Shown here one piece after another: positions 38,797 through 47,694 of a DNA stretch of 64,000 bases. The notes under the pieces were generated by a model. It searched no databases. It was not told where the DNA came from and worked only from the letters and a program-made list of their open reading frames with translations. The position numbers were made by a program, and so were the translations under genes. Source of the DNA: Gammaproteobacteria bacterium (lineage in GTDB: Bacteria > Pseudomonadota > Gammaproteobacteria > Pseudomonadales > Pseudohongiellaceae); NCBI GenBank assembly GCA_019654215.1, contig BPDI01000003.1, positions 1 through 64,000 on the forward strand, in the 5' to 3' direction. The stretch's first letter is position 1. Every line of letters begins with the position of its first letter.

Positions 38797-40431
38797 ATGA
38801 TGAAAATTTTCAAAGGCGTTGGTGCTCTCACATTAGCTTTAATTTTTTCGGCTAATAGCGCCGCGCAAAATGTGACCACGGAAATATGGGAAACGCCCAA
38901 GACTATTCTGATCGCTGGGTCACTTATGGAAAGAATTACGGCGCGTGGCGCTATATGCCCGATGATCAAATTAATCGGGATACGGGCGCCGGTTTAAGAC
39001 CTGTTTGGATAAAACAAACTGGCGTTACAGGCGGAGCGTTCGAAGTCACGGCATTAGTAAATGACGGGAGAATGTATCTAACCACAGCCAACAGCCACTT
39101 GATTGTCGTCGATCCTCTAACCGGTGCCGAACTTTGGCGTTATGACCATGAATTCGAAAATGTCGATCTATGCTGCGGTCCTCACAATCGAGGTGTGGGT
39201 CTTTATGAAGACAAAGTTTTCTGGGGAACCCTGGATGCCCATTTGCTAGCCTTCGATGCTGCAACCGGAATTCAATTTGGGATGCGGAAGTAGGTGATCA
39301 CCGTGAATCCTTTTCCGTTACAGGAGCACCTTTAGTTGTTAAGGATATGGTACTCATTGGTGTTGGTGGTGGTGAGTTTGGTATTCGCGGCTATATCGAT
39401 GCCTAGATGTAAACACTGGTGAAAGACGCTGGCGCTTCTACACCACCGCAGGACCTGGTGATCCAAATAATGACACCTGGGAAGACGATTCCTGGCAAAC
39501 CGGAGGCGGACCAACCTGGGTAACTGGTACTTATGATCCCGAATCTAATCTTGTGTTTTGGGGAACGGGAAATCCTTGGCCAGACATCAACAACCAGGTA
39601 CGTGCTGGTGACAACCTTTACACAAACTCTGTAGTTGCACTCGATGCCGACTCTGGAGAATTGCGATGGTATTTCCAGACTTCTCCCCGTGACGAGTTTG
39701 ACCATGACTCCACCTCTGAGCCTATGATCATTGAGGAAATGGTAAACGGCGAAATGCGCAAGCTAGTAGTTCAGGTTTCACGCAATGGACACGTTTATGC
39801 CTTGGACAGATTAACCGGCGATTTTCTCTGGGCTGGTGAGTACACTCGAGTCAATTGGGCAGAACGTGATGAACGTGGAAAGCCTGTGTTAAAGGAAGAA
39901 CTTTATAATCCAGCCGGCACTGTTATTTTTCCGGGCTTATTTGGTGGAAAGAACTGGCCACCGGCTGCTTATAGTCCCGATACAAGCATGCTTTACATTC
40001 CCACAACTGAATGGGGAACTAACTTTATTCGACGCGAAGGAGAAGGGAGACCTGGCACCATGGATCTGGGCGGTATTCCCGCTTTCGATCAAACCGGAAC
40101 CGGGTGGGTTGTAGCATTCAATATGCGAACCGGAGAGATTGAATGGCAGCAAGAAACCCCAGGAAATTTTAACTGGGCTGGTACTCTGGCAACTGGAGGC
40201 GGGCTGGTATTCGCCGGTGCACCGGATGGTTATCTGCGCGCCTACAACGATGAGACTGGTGAGATTCTGTGGGAATTCCAAACCGGTAGTGGTCTATATG
40301 CACCACCAACTAGTTTCACTATCAATGGCAAGCAATACATCGGCATTGCTTCGGGCACTCGTGAGCCTATAACACGAGAGGGTGTGGCAACTGGGATTTC
40401 AACAGGAAACTATATTCTGTTTAGTTTGTGA
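38797..40431 (+). CDS. PQQ-dependent dehydrogenase (quinoprotein alcohol dehydrogenase type), frame interrupted
   Basis: About 545 codons. The signal peptide ends NSAAQ. Eight-bladed quinoprotein features: the adjacent-cysteine motif DLCCGPHNRG that lies over PQQ in methanol/ethanol dehydrogenases, W-docking repeats (AELWRYD, GERRWRF, GELRWYFQ, GEIEWQQE, GEILWEFQ), YDPESNLVFWGTGNPWPD and DEFDHDSTSEPM with the catalytic-type Asp. No fused cytochrome; a dihaem cytochrome c gene follows at once. Breaks near 38890, 39275 and 39400. It should oxidise an alcohol, aldose or polyol in the periplasm. Confidence 0.85.
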
Positions 40432-40448
40432 TTCTTATATAGAAGATT

Positions 40449-41207
40449 ATGAAATTACGAAACATTCTTTGGGTAACAGCGATTGGTTTATTTGCTTCTC
40501 CAACTATCGCTGGAGTAGGTGAGGGCAAAGAACTTTACGATGCTTATTGTCAGGTCTGCCACGGAGGACTAGGTGAGGGACAGACGATGGGTAAGCCATT
40601 AATCGATAGCGTGACAAACCGACTAAGTGATGATGAATTACTAGATGTCATTAATAATGGTCGCAATGGCACCGGCATGGCAGCTTGGAGCGGATCCTTT
40701 TCCGAAACCGAAATATTGGACATCGCTACTTACGTGCGGGTATTGCAAGGGAAGCCAGGATTAGACCTAGCCGATGATACTGGTGGTCCCAGTGATGATC
40801 CCTTGGTTATTGCAGGAGAAAGGCTATTTAACGGAGTAGCCGGCTGCGTGACTTGTCATTCCTACAATGACCAGGGCGGTACTGTAGGCCCCGCTTTAGA
40901 TAGTGTTGCCGGTCGTCTTGGAAACGGGCTGGAGTTAGCACTATTTAACCCTTCAGCCACTATTCTTGCGGGCTACGAAGTCAAAGTTGTTGAGCAGCAA
41001 GACGGAACTATTGTCCGAGGGCGTTATCGCAATGACTCCGAATTGGCAGTCCAGATTCAGTCCGAAGATGGAACAAGATGGGTGACTTATTTCAAAGACA
41101 GAGTAAAATCTATAGAAGATTCCGATGAATCGCTGATGCCTGAAACCTATGCTGCTCTGGGCGCAGTGGAACAAGAACAACTGATGGCATTTCTTAGATC
41201 GCTATAG
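40449..41207 (+). CDS. Dihaem cytochrome c
   Basis: 252 residues with a signal peptide ending PTIAG. Haem 1 is CQVCH (residues 34-38) with a likely axial Met at 77 (GTGMAAW); haem 2 is CVTCH (133-137). The C-terminal half has the DUF-type beta strands of large cytochromes linked to dehydrogenases (GYEVKVVEQQDGTIVRGRYR, TRWVTYFKDRVKSIE). It lies 17 bases after the PQQ dehydrogenase and is its probable electron acceptor in the periplasm. Intact. Confidence 0.9.
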   Translation: MKLRNILWVTAIGLFASPTIAGVGEGKELYDAYCQVCHGGLGEGQTMGKPLIDSVTNRLSDDELLDVINNGRNGTGMAAWSGSFSETEILDIATYVRVLQGKPGLDLADDTGGPSDDPLVIAGERLFNGVAGCVTCHSYNDQGGTVGPALDSVAGRLGNGLELALFNPSATILAGYEVKVVEQQDGTIVRGRYRNDSELAVQIQSEDGTRWVTYFKDRVKSIEDSDESLMPETYAALGAVEQEQLMAFLRSL

Positions 41208-41224
41208 TTTAGAGGGAAACAGTG

Positions 41225-41695
41225 ATGAAAAAGCTAACCGGTATACTACTTTGCTTGGCTGCTGGCTTCATGTTGGGTGCCAATGCCGATAAGTCTTTTT
41301 CCGTAGACCAAACTTTTGGTGGTGAGGTGCCTGCAGAAGGTAAAGCTGTTAATTTGAAGCAAGCTATTGCAGATATGGAACAGGGCAAGAAAGGATTTGT
41401 AAAGATTCAAGGCCAGATCACTGAAGTATGCCAGGCCAAAGGATGCTGGATGATTCTGGTGGATGGTGATACTTATGCTCGAGTCACTTTTGAAGATTAT
41501 GGCTTCTTTGTTCCCATCGAAACCAGCATGCAGCGTACGGTGATCTATGGTGAATTAAGCGAACATATTCTCTCCGGTGCTCAGGCTGAACATTTTGCTC
41601 AGGACGCAGGGGCTCAATCTACTTTGAAACTTGAAGGGGAAGTTCGGGAATATTCGATTCTGGCCCGCGCAGTGCAATTGCAAAATCGAAGCTAA
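41225..41695 (+). CDS. Exported DUF4920 protein
   Basis: 156 residues. The signal peptide ends GANA. KGFVKIQGQITEVCQAKGCWMIL and TYARVTFEDYGFFVPIE form an OB-fold-like domain, with two cysteines in CQAKGC as in the DUF4920 family. GAGGGAAAC sits before the ATG at 41225, which is preferred to the GTG at 41222. Third gene of the PQQ dehydrogenase/cytochrome unit; a role in cofactor or metal handling is possible but unproven. Confidence 0.85.
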   Translation: MKKLTGILLCLAAGFMLGANADKSFSVDQTFGGEVPAEGKAVNLKQAIADMEQGKKGFVKIQGQITEVCQAKGCWMILVDGDTYARVTFEDYGFFVPIETSMQRTVIYGELSEHILSGAQAEHFAQDAGAQSTLKLEGEVREYSILARAVQLQNRS

Positions 41696-42051
41696 TGCGT
41701 CTGCTGGCATAATTTTCCTTAGTTAGAGAGCCTGGTCGAGTTAACAGATAACAGATAGTACGATAAGCACGACCGTCTAATTCGCAAACTACCTGCAGGA
41801 ATTCCTGCATGAAATAAAGGAAAGGTAGGCAGACCTCCTTATCCTCCTATCCGTATTTATCACATAAGATTCCTGAGAGTTTCACACTATAATTCAAACA
41901 TTAGCCCTCACTGGGGAAGATGGAATCGGTCATGGTCCAACTCTGGACGTTACCTCTTCAGATACTGGACCAACTATTTTGGGTATAGATAGAAGCAGCC
42001 GTGTCATTAGTGGCAGAATTGGAGGAATGGAGTGTATGAATGAGTATCCCT

Positions 42052-42087
42052 GCCCTCTACGGAAATGGCGATAACCGAATAGAGGGC
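42052..42087. repeat. Inverted repeat/hairpin
   Basis: GCCCTCTA (42052-42059) pairs with TAGAGGGC (42080-42087), extended by CGG (42060-42062) with CCG (42075-42077) after a two-base bulge. There is no T run after it, so it is not an ordinary terminator. Confidence 0.6.
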
Positions 42088-42305
42088 GGGAAACTCAAGG
42101 AGCACCTGGGCACAGATTAATAGGTGTGGAGGGGCTGCGCCACAGGTGAGTGCAATACGACATTAGACCATTATGCTGTGTTGCGTCAAAGACAATACCA
42201 CTATATATAGTAAACCACAAGTAACAGTGACACTGTCCGCAAGGCTTTGTGAAAGCCAAAAACCGTACCAATTTTCTTTTTTATAAGTCCAATTTCTTGT
42301 TTTTT

Positions 42306-42341
42306 AGATATATAGTAAAGTAATTGCTTTACTATATATCT
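42306..42341. repeat. Perfect 15-base inverted repeat
   Basis: AGATATATAGTAAAG (42306-42320) and CTTTACTATATATCT (42327-42341) flank TAATTG. Its ATATATAGTAAA core occurs once more at about 42203-42214. The second arm is followed by GATATCTGG, not by Ts. Confidence 0.75.
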
Positions 42342-42383
42342 GATATCTGGCCTTCAGAATTCTGGCAACAATAAAAAGGACAA

Positions 42384-42408
42384 GAGTGAGCATTGCTCAC
42401 TTTTCTTT
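42384..42408. terminator. Terminator at the end of the 3-keto-glycoside operon
   Basis: AGTGAGC (42385-42391) pairs with GCTCACT (42395-42401) around ATT, with T-rich sequence on both sides (TTTTCTTTT to the right, CCTTTTT reading left). It lies just past the stop of the leftward operon. Confidence 0.85.
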
Positions 42409-42411
42409 TAA

Positions 42412-43173
42412 TTACAGTTGTCGTAACCAGATATTTCGAAACGAAACTACCTGTCCATGGTCTTGTAAAAGCAAGGGCAGCTTTCCAGTGCAGTCCATTG
42501 TTTCGCGTAACTCGTAGGGTTCACAGGTTGCCTTGTACTCAGGAACCTGCGGAAAAGTGCTGCCTATGACTTCAACATGATTTAACACCAATACCCCGTT
42601 GTGAAGCAGAGTGATGTAGGCAGGCGATTCGAGATTTCCATCACGGTCATAGATTGGTGCTTTAAAAATTATGTCGTAGGTTTGCCATTCACCGGGTGGG
42701 TTAGAAGCATTCACTAAAGGTGGATACTGATGGTATACAGAACCTGCTTGTCCATTTACATAAGTAGGATTTTCCCAACTGTCTAACATCTGAATCTCAA
42801 ACAGAGATTGCATAAATATGCCGCTATTTCCACGACTCTGACCCTGGCCTAAAATTTCACCGTTTGGGCGCCATTCGATATGCATTTGTATATCACTGAA
42901 AGACTGCTTGCTTACTAATGTTCCAGTGCCATTGTTTACAGTCACGATACCATCTTCGATGTGCCATTGAGAGGCCTCACCGCTACGCACATGTTCCCAC
43001 GCATCCATGTTTGTTCCATCAAACAGAACTATCGCATCTGATGGCGGATTACCATCGACTACTCCCGTCACTTTTTCTGGAACTGGTTTCATAGGGTCAC
43101 CTAGAATCGCAGTTTGTCCAAAGATAAGTGAAGAGCTAAGAACGAGGCCTAGAATTAATAAAAGTTTTTTCAT
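42412..43173 (-). CDS. DUF1080 protein (3-keto-glycoside hydrolase/lyase family)
   Basis: 253 residues. The signal peptide ends LIFGQ. The concanavalin-like DUF1080 pattern is complete: DAIVLFDGTNMDAWEH, QWHIEDGIVTVNNGTGTLVS, FSDIQMHIEWRPN, GNSGIFMQSLFEIQMLDSW, GQAGSVYHQYPPLVNAS, EWQTYDIIF and VVSFRNIWLRQL. Members cleave 3-keto-glycosides after oxidation by a partner dehydrogenase. It is the last gene of the operon that begins at 50087 and lies next to the GMC oxidoreductase pair, which supports that role. Confidence 0.92.
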   Translation of the reverse strand: MKKLLLILGLVLSSSLIFGQTAILGDPMKPVPEKVTGVVDGNPPSDAIVLFDGTNMDAWEHVRSGEASQWHIEDGIVTVNNGTGTLVSKQSFSDIQMHIEWRPNGEILGQGQSRGNSGIFMQSLFEIQMLDSWENPTYVNGQAGSVYHQYPPLVNASNPPGEWQTYDIIFKAPIYDRDGNLESPAYITLLHNGVLVLNHVEVIGSTFPQVPEYKATCEPYELRETMDCTGKLPLLLQDHGQVVSFRNIWLRQL

Positions 43174-43194
43174 GATCGCTCGCTTGTGCCAGTC

Positions 43195-43914
43195 TTAAGT
43201 TACTAAATTCATATCGTCGTCCCATTCGGCGACGATGTCTCGTGTCGATTGATCGATACATTTACTCAACCAATCCGAATCATAGGATTTTCCGTGTCGC
43301 CTCAAAACCGTTTCAGGAACACCGTCCCAAACGTTTGGAGTATTACCCATATAATCTAAATCTCTAAATCCAAGTTCCGTAGTGTAGTAGCCGGTAAGAG
43401 TTAAATTTCGCATTAAGGAGAAAAAGCTAATACCAGCTTGCAGTTCAGGAGCCTGATTATCGGGGTAAGCTATTTCATTACATATACTCAGTCGCTGAGA
43501 TTCACTTATGTTTATAAAATCTGGGCCGAAATTCTCAATGGAATAACTATCGAGCCAGGCAATACCGCCACGCACTGGAAGCTTATATTGTTCTCTGTCC
43601 TTAACCATAAACTCAACAAAGTCGGGCAGACCCGCATCTAGAGCCCCACCATTAGGATGATTGTTGGGCAAGATTATGTCGCAAAGTACCGCGATGGTGA
43701 CGAGCTCATGTTCTCGGAAATAAGTTTCTGCAAACAGTCTTTGGTCTGTTAATTTCTCCGCATCTGTTCGCCCATAAGAATACTCAGTCGGTAGGCGGGC
43801 CCAGGTAATGCGTGAAGCATTATTACTAGCTATAGTTCCGCATCCGTTGGAGGCGATGACTGTGCCTGCCAACGGGGCAAGAAATAAAGACTTAAGAGTT
43901 TCTCTACGGTTCAT
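43195..43914 (-). CDS. Gluconate 2-dehydrogenase subunit 3 family protein
   Basis: 239 residues. Tat-type signal MNRRETLKSLFLAPLAGTVI. The family region is ELVTIAVLCDIILPNNHPNGGALDAGLPDFVEFMV, followed by SISESQRLSICNEIAY-like helices and GYYTTELGFRDLDYMGN near the end. These small subunits export and support a partner GMC oxidoreductase, encoded here 10 bases upstream. The Tat signal of this subunit probably carries the GMC protein, which lacks its own, across the membrane. Confidence 0.9.
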   Translation of the reverse strand: MNRRETLKSLFLAPLAGTVIASNGCGTIASNNASRITWARLPTEYSYGRTDAEKLTDQRLFAETYFREHELVTIAVLCDIILPNNHPNGGALDAGLPDFVEFMVKDREQYKLPVRGGIAWLDSYSIENFGPDFINISESQRLSICNEIAYPDNQAPELQAGISFFSLMRNLTLTGYYTTELGFRDLDYMGNTPNVWDGVPETVLRRHGKSYDSDWLSKCIDQSTRDIVAEWDDDMNLVT

Positions 43915-43924
43915 GTGTTTAGCT

Positions 43925-45632
43925 TTACAAGTTTCTTTGCTTCATTTGGTCAACAATGTAATCCGAAGTACGCCACGCCAACGCTAGTATTGTCCAGGTT
44001 GGATTCTTGTCAGCCTGTGATACGAATGTACCGGCATCTGCCACAAAAACATTTTTCACATCATGGAGCTGACCAAATTCATTGGTAACGCTCGTTCTTG
44101 GATCAGTACCCATACGCGTTGTCCCGACTTCGTGAATAATCTCGCCGGGTTGAGTAAGACCATAATTCTGATCGGCGCCAGGCTTGTTTCCAAGGACAAT
44201 TCCGCCTGAAGCTTCCAGTAACTCTTCCATAGTGTCTTGCATGTGTCGCGCCTGATTTATCTCATGCTGAGTCCACTTGTAATCAAAGCGAAGAACAGGA
44301 ATGCCCCACTCATCAACAACAGTCGGATCCAGTTCGCAACGGTTTGTGTATTGCGGGATACTCTCACCGCGACAGGCGATACTGAGCCGCGCTCCGTAAA
44401 ACTTGCGAATATCATCTCTCAGTTGATTACCGTAACCACCGACTCGATTTACCTAAATACTGATTGTATTGATTCACTGCGAAGCCAAAGCCATAGGAAG
44501 GCATACCCATACCTCCGCCGATTTCTAAGTGATAACCACGAGTAAAATCGAGATTTGCTCCTTCCAACCACCAGGGCGAGTAAACATGCATGCCGCCAAC
44601 ACCGTCTTCGTTATATATGTCTCTGTCCATCAGGTCCGGCAAAAATGCAGCCCGACTAGCTCCGGTGGAATCATGTAAATAGCGTCCAACATGATCACTG
44701 TTATTACCTAATCCGTTTTCGTGTTGACCACTTTTCGAATTCAGTAATATGCGAGCAGTGCTGCAGGCGGACGCGGTAAGGATTACTGTTCTGCCTTTTA
44801 GTTCATACTCTCGCTGATTACGTTTATTGACATAGCGAACCCCGGTTGCCAAGCCTTCCTCATCCGTTATTACTTCACGCACCATTGAGTTAGTTAATAA
44901 ATCTACCTGGCCTCCATTAAGCGCTGGATAAATAAGTACTGTACTAGAAGAAAAATCTGCATGGATTCCACAGGCACGACTGCATTGGCCGCAATAAAAA
45001 CAAATACCGCGATCGTTGTTTATTCGTTTTGTAAGAATGGACTTTCGAGCGGGAATTACCGGTATATTTGCTTTACGCGCACCATCTATATAGTAGAGTT
45101 CGTGCAAGCGAGGCTTGGGCGCAGGTAAGAAATAGCCATCAGGATCGTTATACAATCCTTCGTTACTGCCAAATATGCCAATAAGCTTGTCGACTTTGTC
45201 GTAGTAAGGACTAATGTCCTGATAACCTATAGGCCAGTTATCGCCGAGCCCGTCTATGTCTTTGCGTTTAAAATCCAGGGGACCAAAGCGCAGCGATATG
45301 CGGCCCCAGTGATTGGTGCGACCGCCCAGCATGCGTCCTCGCCACCACATAAATTCTGTATCACCTTTCTGAGTATAGGGTTCTCCATCAAGCTCCCAAC
45401 CCCCTATGCAAGAGTTGTAATCACCGAACGGTCTTAGCCTTGTGCTGGCACCCCTACGGGGTGATTCCCAAGGATAGCGCAACTGAGTTCGTTGCTCTTC
45501 GTCCGCTGGATCATAAAAATCACCTGCTTCTATTAGCGCAACTTTTAGACCAGCATTTGCCAACTGGTGGGTAGCCATCCCACCACCGGCTCCTGAGCCA
45601 ACGATGATCGCATCATAAATTTGTTCGGCCAT
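43925..45632 (-). CDS. GMC-family oxidoreductase with cysteine cluster, one frameshift
   Basis: About 565 codons. The FAD-binding start is YDAIIVGSGAGGGMATHQLA; GGRTNHWGRISLRF follows. A C-x2-C-x2-C-x3-C motif (Cys 211, 214, 217 and 221 in GICFYCGQCSRACG) suggests an Fe-S cluster like that of FAD-dependent glucose dehydrogenases. The C-terminal HEVGTTRMG and ADKNPTWTILALA hold the catalytic His and Asn. A break near 44440 (in LGKSS/NRVGG) splits it. It should oxidise a sugar at C3 in the periplasm and pass electrons on. Start codon 16 bases after the isomerase stop. Confidence 0.9.
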
Positions 45633-45648
45633 AAGTGAACTATAACAA

Positions 45649-46485
45649 CTAGAAGCGAATACTATTTACACTATTAAAGCTATAAGCCACCGAGTTGAGG
45701 CCATCGCTTGGAAAATCATGTTCAATGAAGTAATGCTCAATCCCAGCCTTTTCTGAATGCGTAAATATTTCGGCAAAGTCTATTATGCCGCGGCCCACGT
45801 CAACCATTTGACCAGCAGTATTTTGATCTTTGACATGAACCATAGGGAATCGACCAGGGTTTTTGTTGAAGATTTCTATGGGATCAATATTTGCATTAAC
45901 TGCCCAATACAAGTCCAGCTCAAACTTAACTAGATCAGGTTCAGTAAAATACAACAAATAGTCGTAGCCTATTTTCCCCCTTTGAAGTTCAAACTCGAAA
46001 CTATGATTGTGATAGCCAATGGTCATTCCATGATCTCTGCAACGCAGTCCATACTCATTTAAAGCTTCAGCATGGCGCTCATAATCGTTAAGAGTTCTCT
46101 CATCGGAGGGCAAAGAAGGTATTACAATGTATTGCTGCCCAATTTCTCCAGCAATGTCGATTTGACGATCGATTTCGTCTCGCATCAATCCTAATCCGAC
46201 GTGAGCTGCTGGTGAGGTCATACCCAGGCGATCGAGGATGCGCCGAACTTCGGCAGGTGATCTACCGTGGTAGCCGGCAAATTGCATTTCTTTAAAACCG
46301 AGTTCAGCAACTCTTTCCAAGGTACCTTCAAAATCTTGCGCCATTTCGTTGCGTAAGGTGTAAAGCTGCAAACCGATTCGATCAACTCGACGACTTTGCC
46401 CAAATGCAATCGAAATGGGAGAGGCGACTGCAGTGGCTGCCAGACTTTGTTGTAGAAATCGACGCCGAGATAAGAAACCATTCAT
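45649..46485 (-). CDS. Tat-exported sugar phosphate isomerase/epimerase-like TIM barrel
   Basis: 278 residues. Tat motif SRRRFLQQSLAATAVASP, then the xylose-isomerase-like barrel: IGLQLYTLRNEM, LGFKEMQFAGYHG, GQQYIVIPSLP, GMTIGYHNHSFEF with metal-type His, VKFELDLYWAVNANIDP, PMVHVKDQ and HYFIEHDFPSDG. Exported members of this family sit in 3-keto-glycoside clusters, where they convert or epimerise keto-sugars outside the cytoplasm. Operon position: between the Gfo/Idh/MocA gene and the GMC gene. Confidence 0.9.
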   Translation of the reverse strand: MNGFLSRRRFLQQSLAATAVASPISIAFGQSRRVDRIGLQLYTLRNEMAQDFEGTLERVAELGFKEMQFAGYHGRSPAEVRRILDRLGMTSPAAHVGLGLMRDEIDRQIDIAGEIGQQYIVIPSLPSDERTLNDYERHAEALNEYGLRCRDHGMTIGYHNHSFEFELQRGKIGYDYLLYFTEPDLVKFELDLYWAVNANIDPIEIFNKNPGRFPMVHVKDQNTAGQMVDVGRGIIDFAEIFTHSEKAGIEHYFIEHDFPSDGLNSVAYSFNSVNSIRF

Positions 46486-46554
46486 TTTTATTCTCCTTCA
46501 GGGGAAATCAGTGTAGCGAATCGCCGGCCTGTGTCACACCCCACCAGCTGTAAA

Positions 46555-47694
46555 TTAGTGATCGAGACTTTGCCAGATTGATCCTGCTTGATTTGACGCA
46601 ACTGCTTTATCAATAAATCTCATGCCACGCAGCCCATCGTCTACGGTCGGTATCAGTGATGTTATTGATTTTTTCTCACGATAGGCATCGATTAAGTCCG
46701 CTGTCTCGCGATAAATATTGGCGAAACCCTCAATAAACCCCTCAGGATGACCACTTGGAATTCGAGTGGCAACATTAGCCAACGATCCGGTACCAGGTCC
46801 TGCTCGGGTAAGAATTTTTTTAGCATGCCCCAAAAGGGAAATGTGGAGATAGTTGGGATCTTCCTGGGCCCATTGCAATCCACCCTTGTCCCCGTAAATT
46901 CTAATTTGCAATCCGTTCTCTTTTCCGCTGGCGACCTGACTAACCCATAGCATTCCTTTAGCACCATTTTTATAACGTAAAAGTATATTGGCGTTGTCAT
47001 CCAGGGTTCTGCCAGGGACGAAAGCATCTAGGTCAGCTAAGAGCGAGCTTGCTTCCAATCCTGTTATAAATTCAGCTAAGTGGAAAGCATGGGTGCCGAT
47101 GTCACCAATTGCTCCGCCTTTCCCAGCTTGTTTTGGATCAGTACGCCACGCGGCTTGTTTTTGTCCATCTCTTTCTATGTTAGTAGCTAACCAGTCTTGC
47201 GCATATTCCAATTGCACTACACGAATATTGCCAAGCTCTCCATTTGCTACCATTTCCTTTGCTTGGCGCACCATTGGATAGCCACTGTAGTTGTAGGTGA
47301 CTGCAAAAACCAATCCGGTATCTTTAACCAACTTTGCAAGTTCCTCGGCATCTTGCAGATTACTGGTCAATGGTTTATCGCAAATAACATGTATGCCTGC
47401 CTTTAAGAATTCCTTTGCAACATCAGCATGCAAATGATTAGGAGTTACAATAGTCACAGCATCAATGCCGCTCTTAAGTTTGCCTTCTTTTCTAGCCATC
47501 TCATGGTAAGAGTTATAACTACGTTTGCCATCGACTCCTAATTCCGCAGCAGATTCAGCTGCACGATTTGCATCACTACTTAATGCGCCCGCTATAAGCT
47601 CATAACGACCATCGAGGCGCGCGGCCATTCTATGCACATCACCAATAAAGGCATCTTTTCCTCCACCCACCATTCCTAGTTTTATTTTGTTCAT
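46555..47694 (-). CDS. Gfo/Idh/MocA family oxidoreductase
   Basis: 379 residues, no signal peptide. N-terminal Rossmann fold LGMVGGGKDAFIGDVHRMAA, then AVTIVTPNHLHADVAKEFLKAGIHVICDKPLTSN with the catalytic-type EKP variant DKP, GAIGDIGTHAFHLAEFITG and EGFANIYRETADLI. It transfers hydride between NAD(P) and a sugar or inositol-like substrate in the cytoplasm. Its start overlaps the stop of the upstream isomerase gene (ATGA at 47691-47694), so the two are coupled. Confidence 0.93.
   Translation of the reverse strand: MNKIKLGMVGGGKDAFIGDVHRMAARLDGRYELIAGALSSDANRAAESAAELGVDGKRSYNSYHEMARKEGKLKSGIDAVTIVTPNHLHADVAKEFLKAGIHVICDKPLTSNLQDAEELAKLVKDTGLVFAVTYNYSGYPMVRQAKEMVANGELGNIRVVQLEYAQDWLATNIERDGQKQAAWRTDPKQAGKGGAIGDIGTHAFHLAEFITGLEASSLLADLDAFVPGRTLDDNANILLRYKNGAKGMLWVSQVASGKENGLQIRIYGDKGGLQWAQEDPNYLHISLLGHAKKILTRAGPGTGSLANVATRIPSGHPEGFIEGFANIYRETADLIDAYREKKSITSLIPTVDDGLRGMRFIDKAVASNQAGSIWQSLDH

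Larger units (their letters stand above)
41696..42383. other. Gene-free region rich in inverted repeats
   Basis: No recognisable gene. One frame is open from about 41883 to 42079 without an ATG at its head and with protein-like composition in part (GIGHGPTLDVTSSDTGPTIL); I do not call it. Several inverted repeats stand out: TGCAGGAATTCCTGCA (41794-41809), an 8+3 base-pair hairpin at 42052-42087, CACCTG/CAGGTG near 42102-42145, GGCTTT/AAAGCC at 42243-42257, and a 15-base-pair hairpin at 42306-42341. It may hold a structured RNA, regulatory sites or the worn remains of a mobile element. Confidence 0.5.

Noticed and set aside
41883-42079. Open frame with partly protein-like content in the repeat-rich gap
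   Set aside because: No start codon at its head, no family resemblance, and it contains one arm of a hairpin; listed only as part of the gap.
42306-42341. Insertion-sequence end
   Set aside because: No transposase, no second copy with target duplication in the window; only the inverted repeat itself can be claimed.
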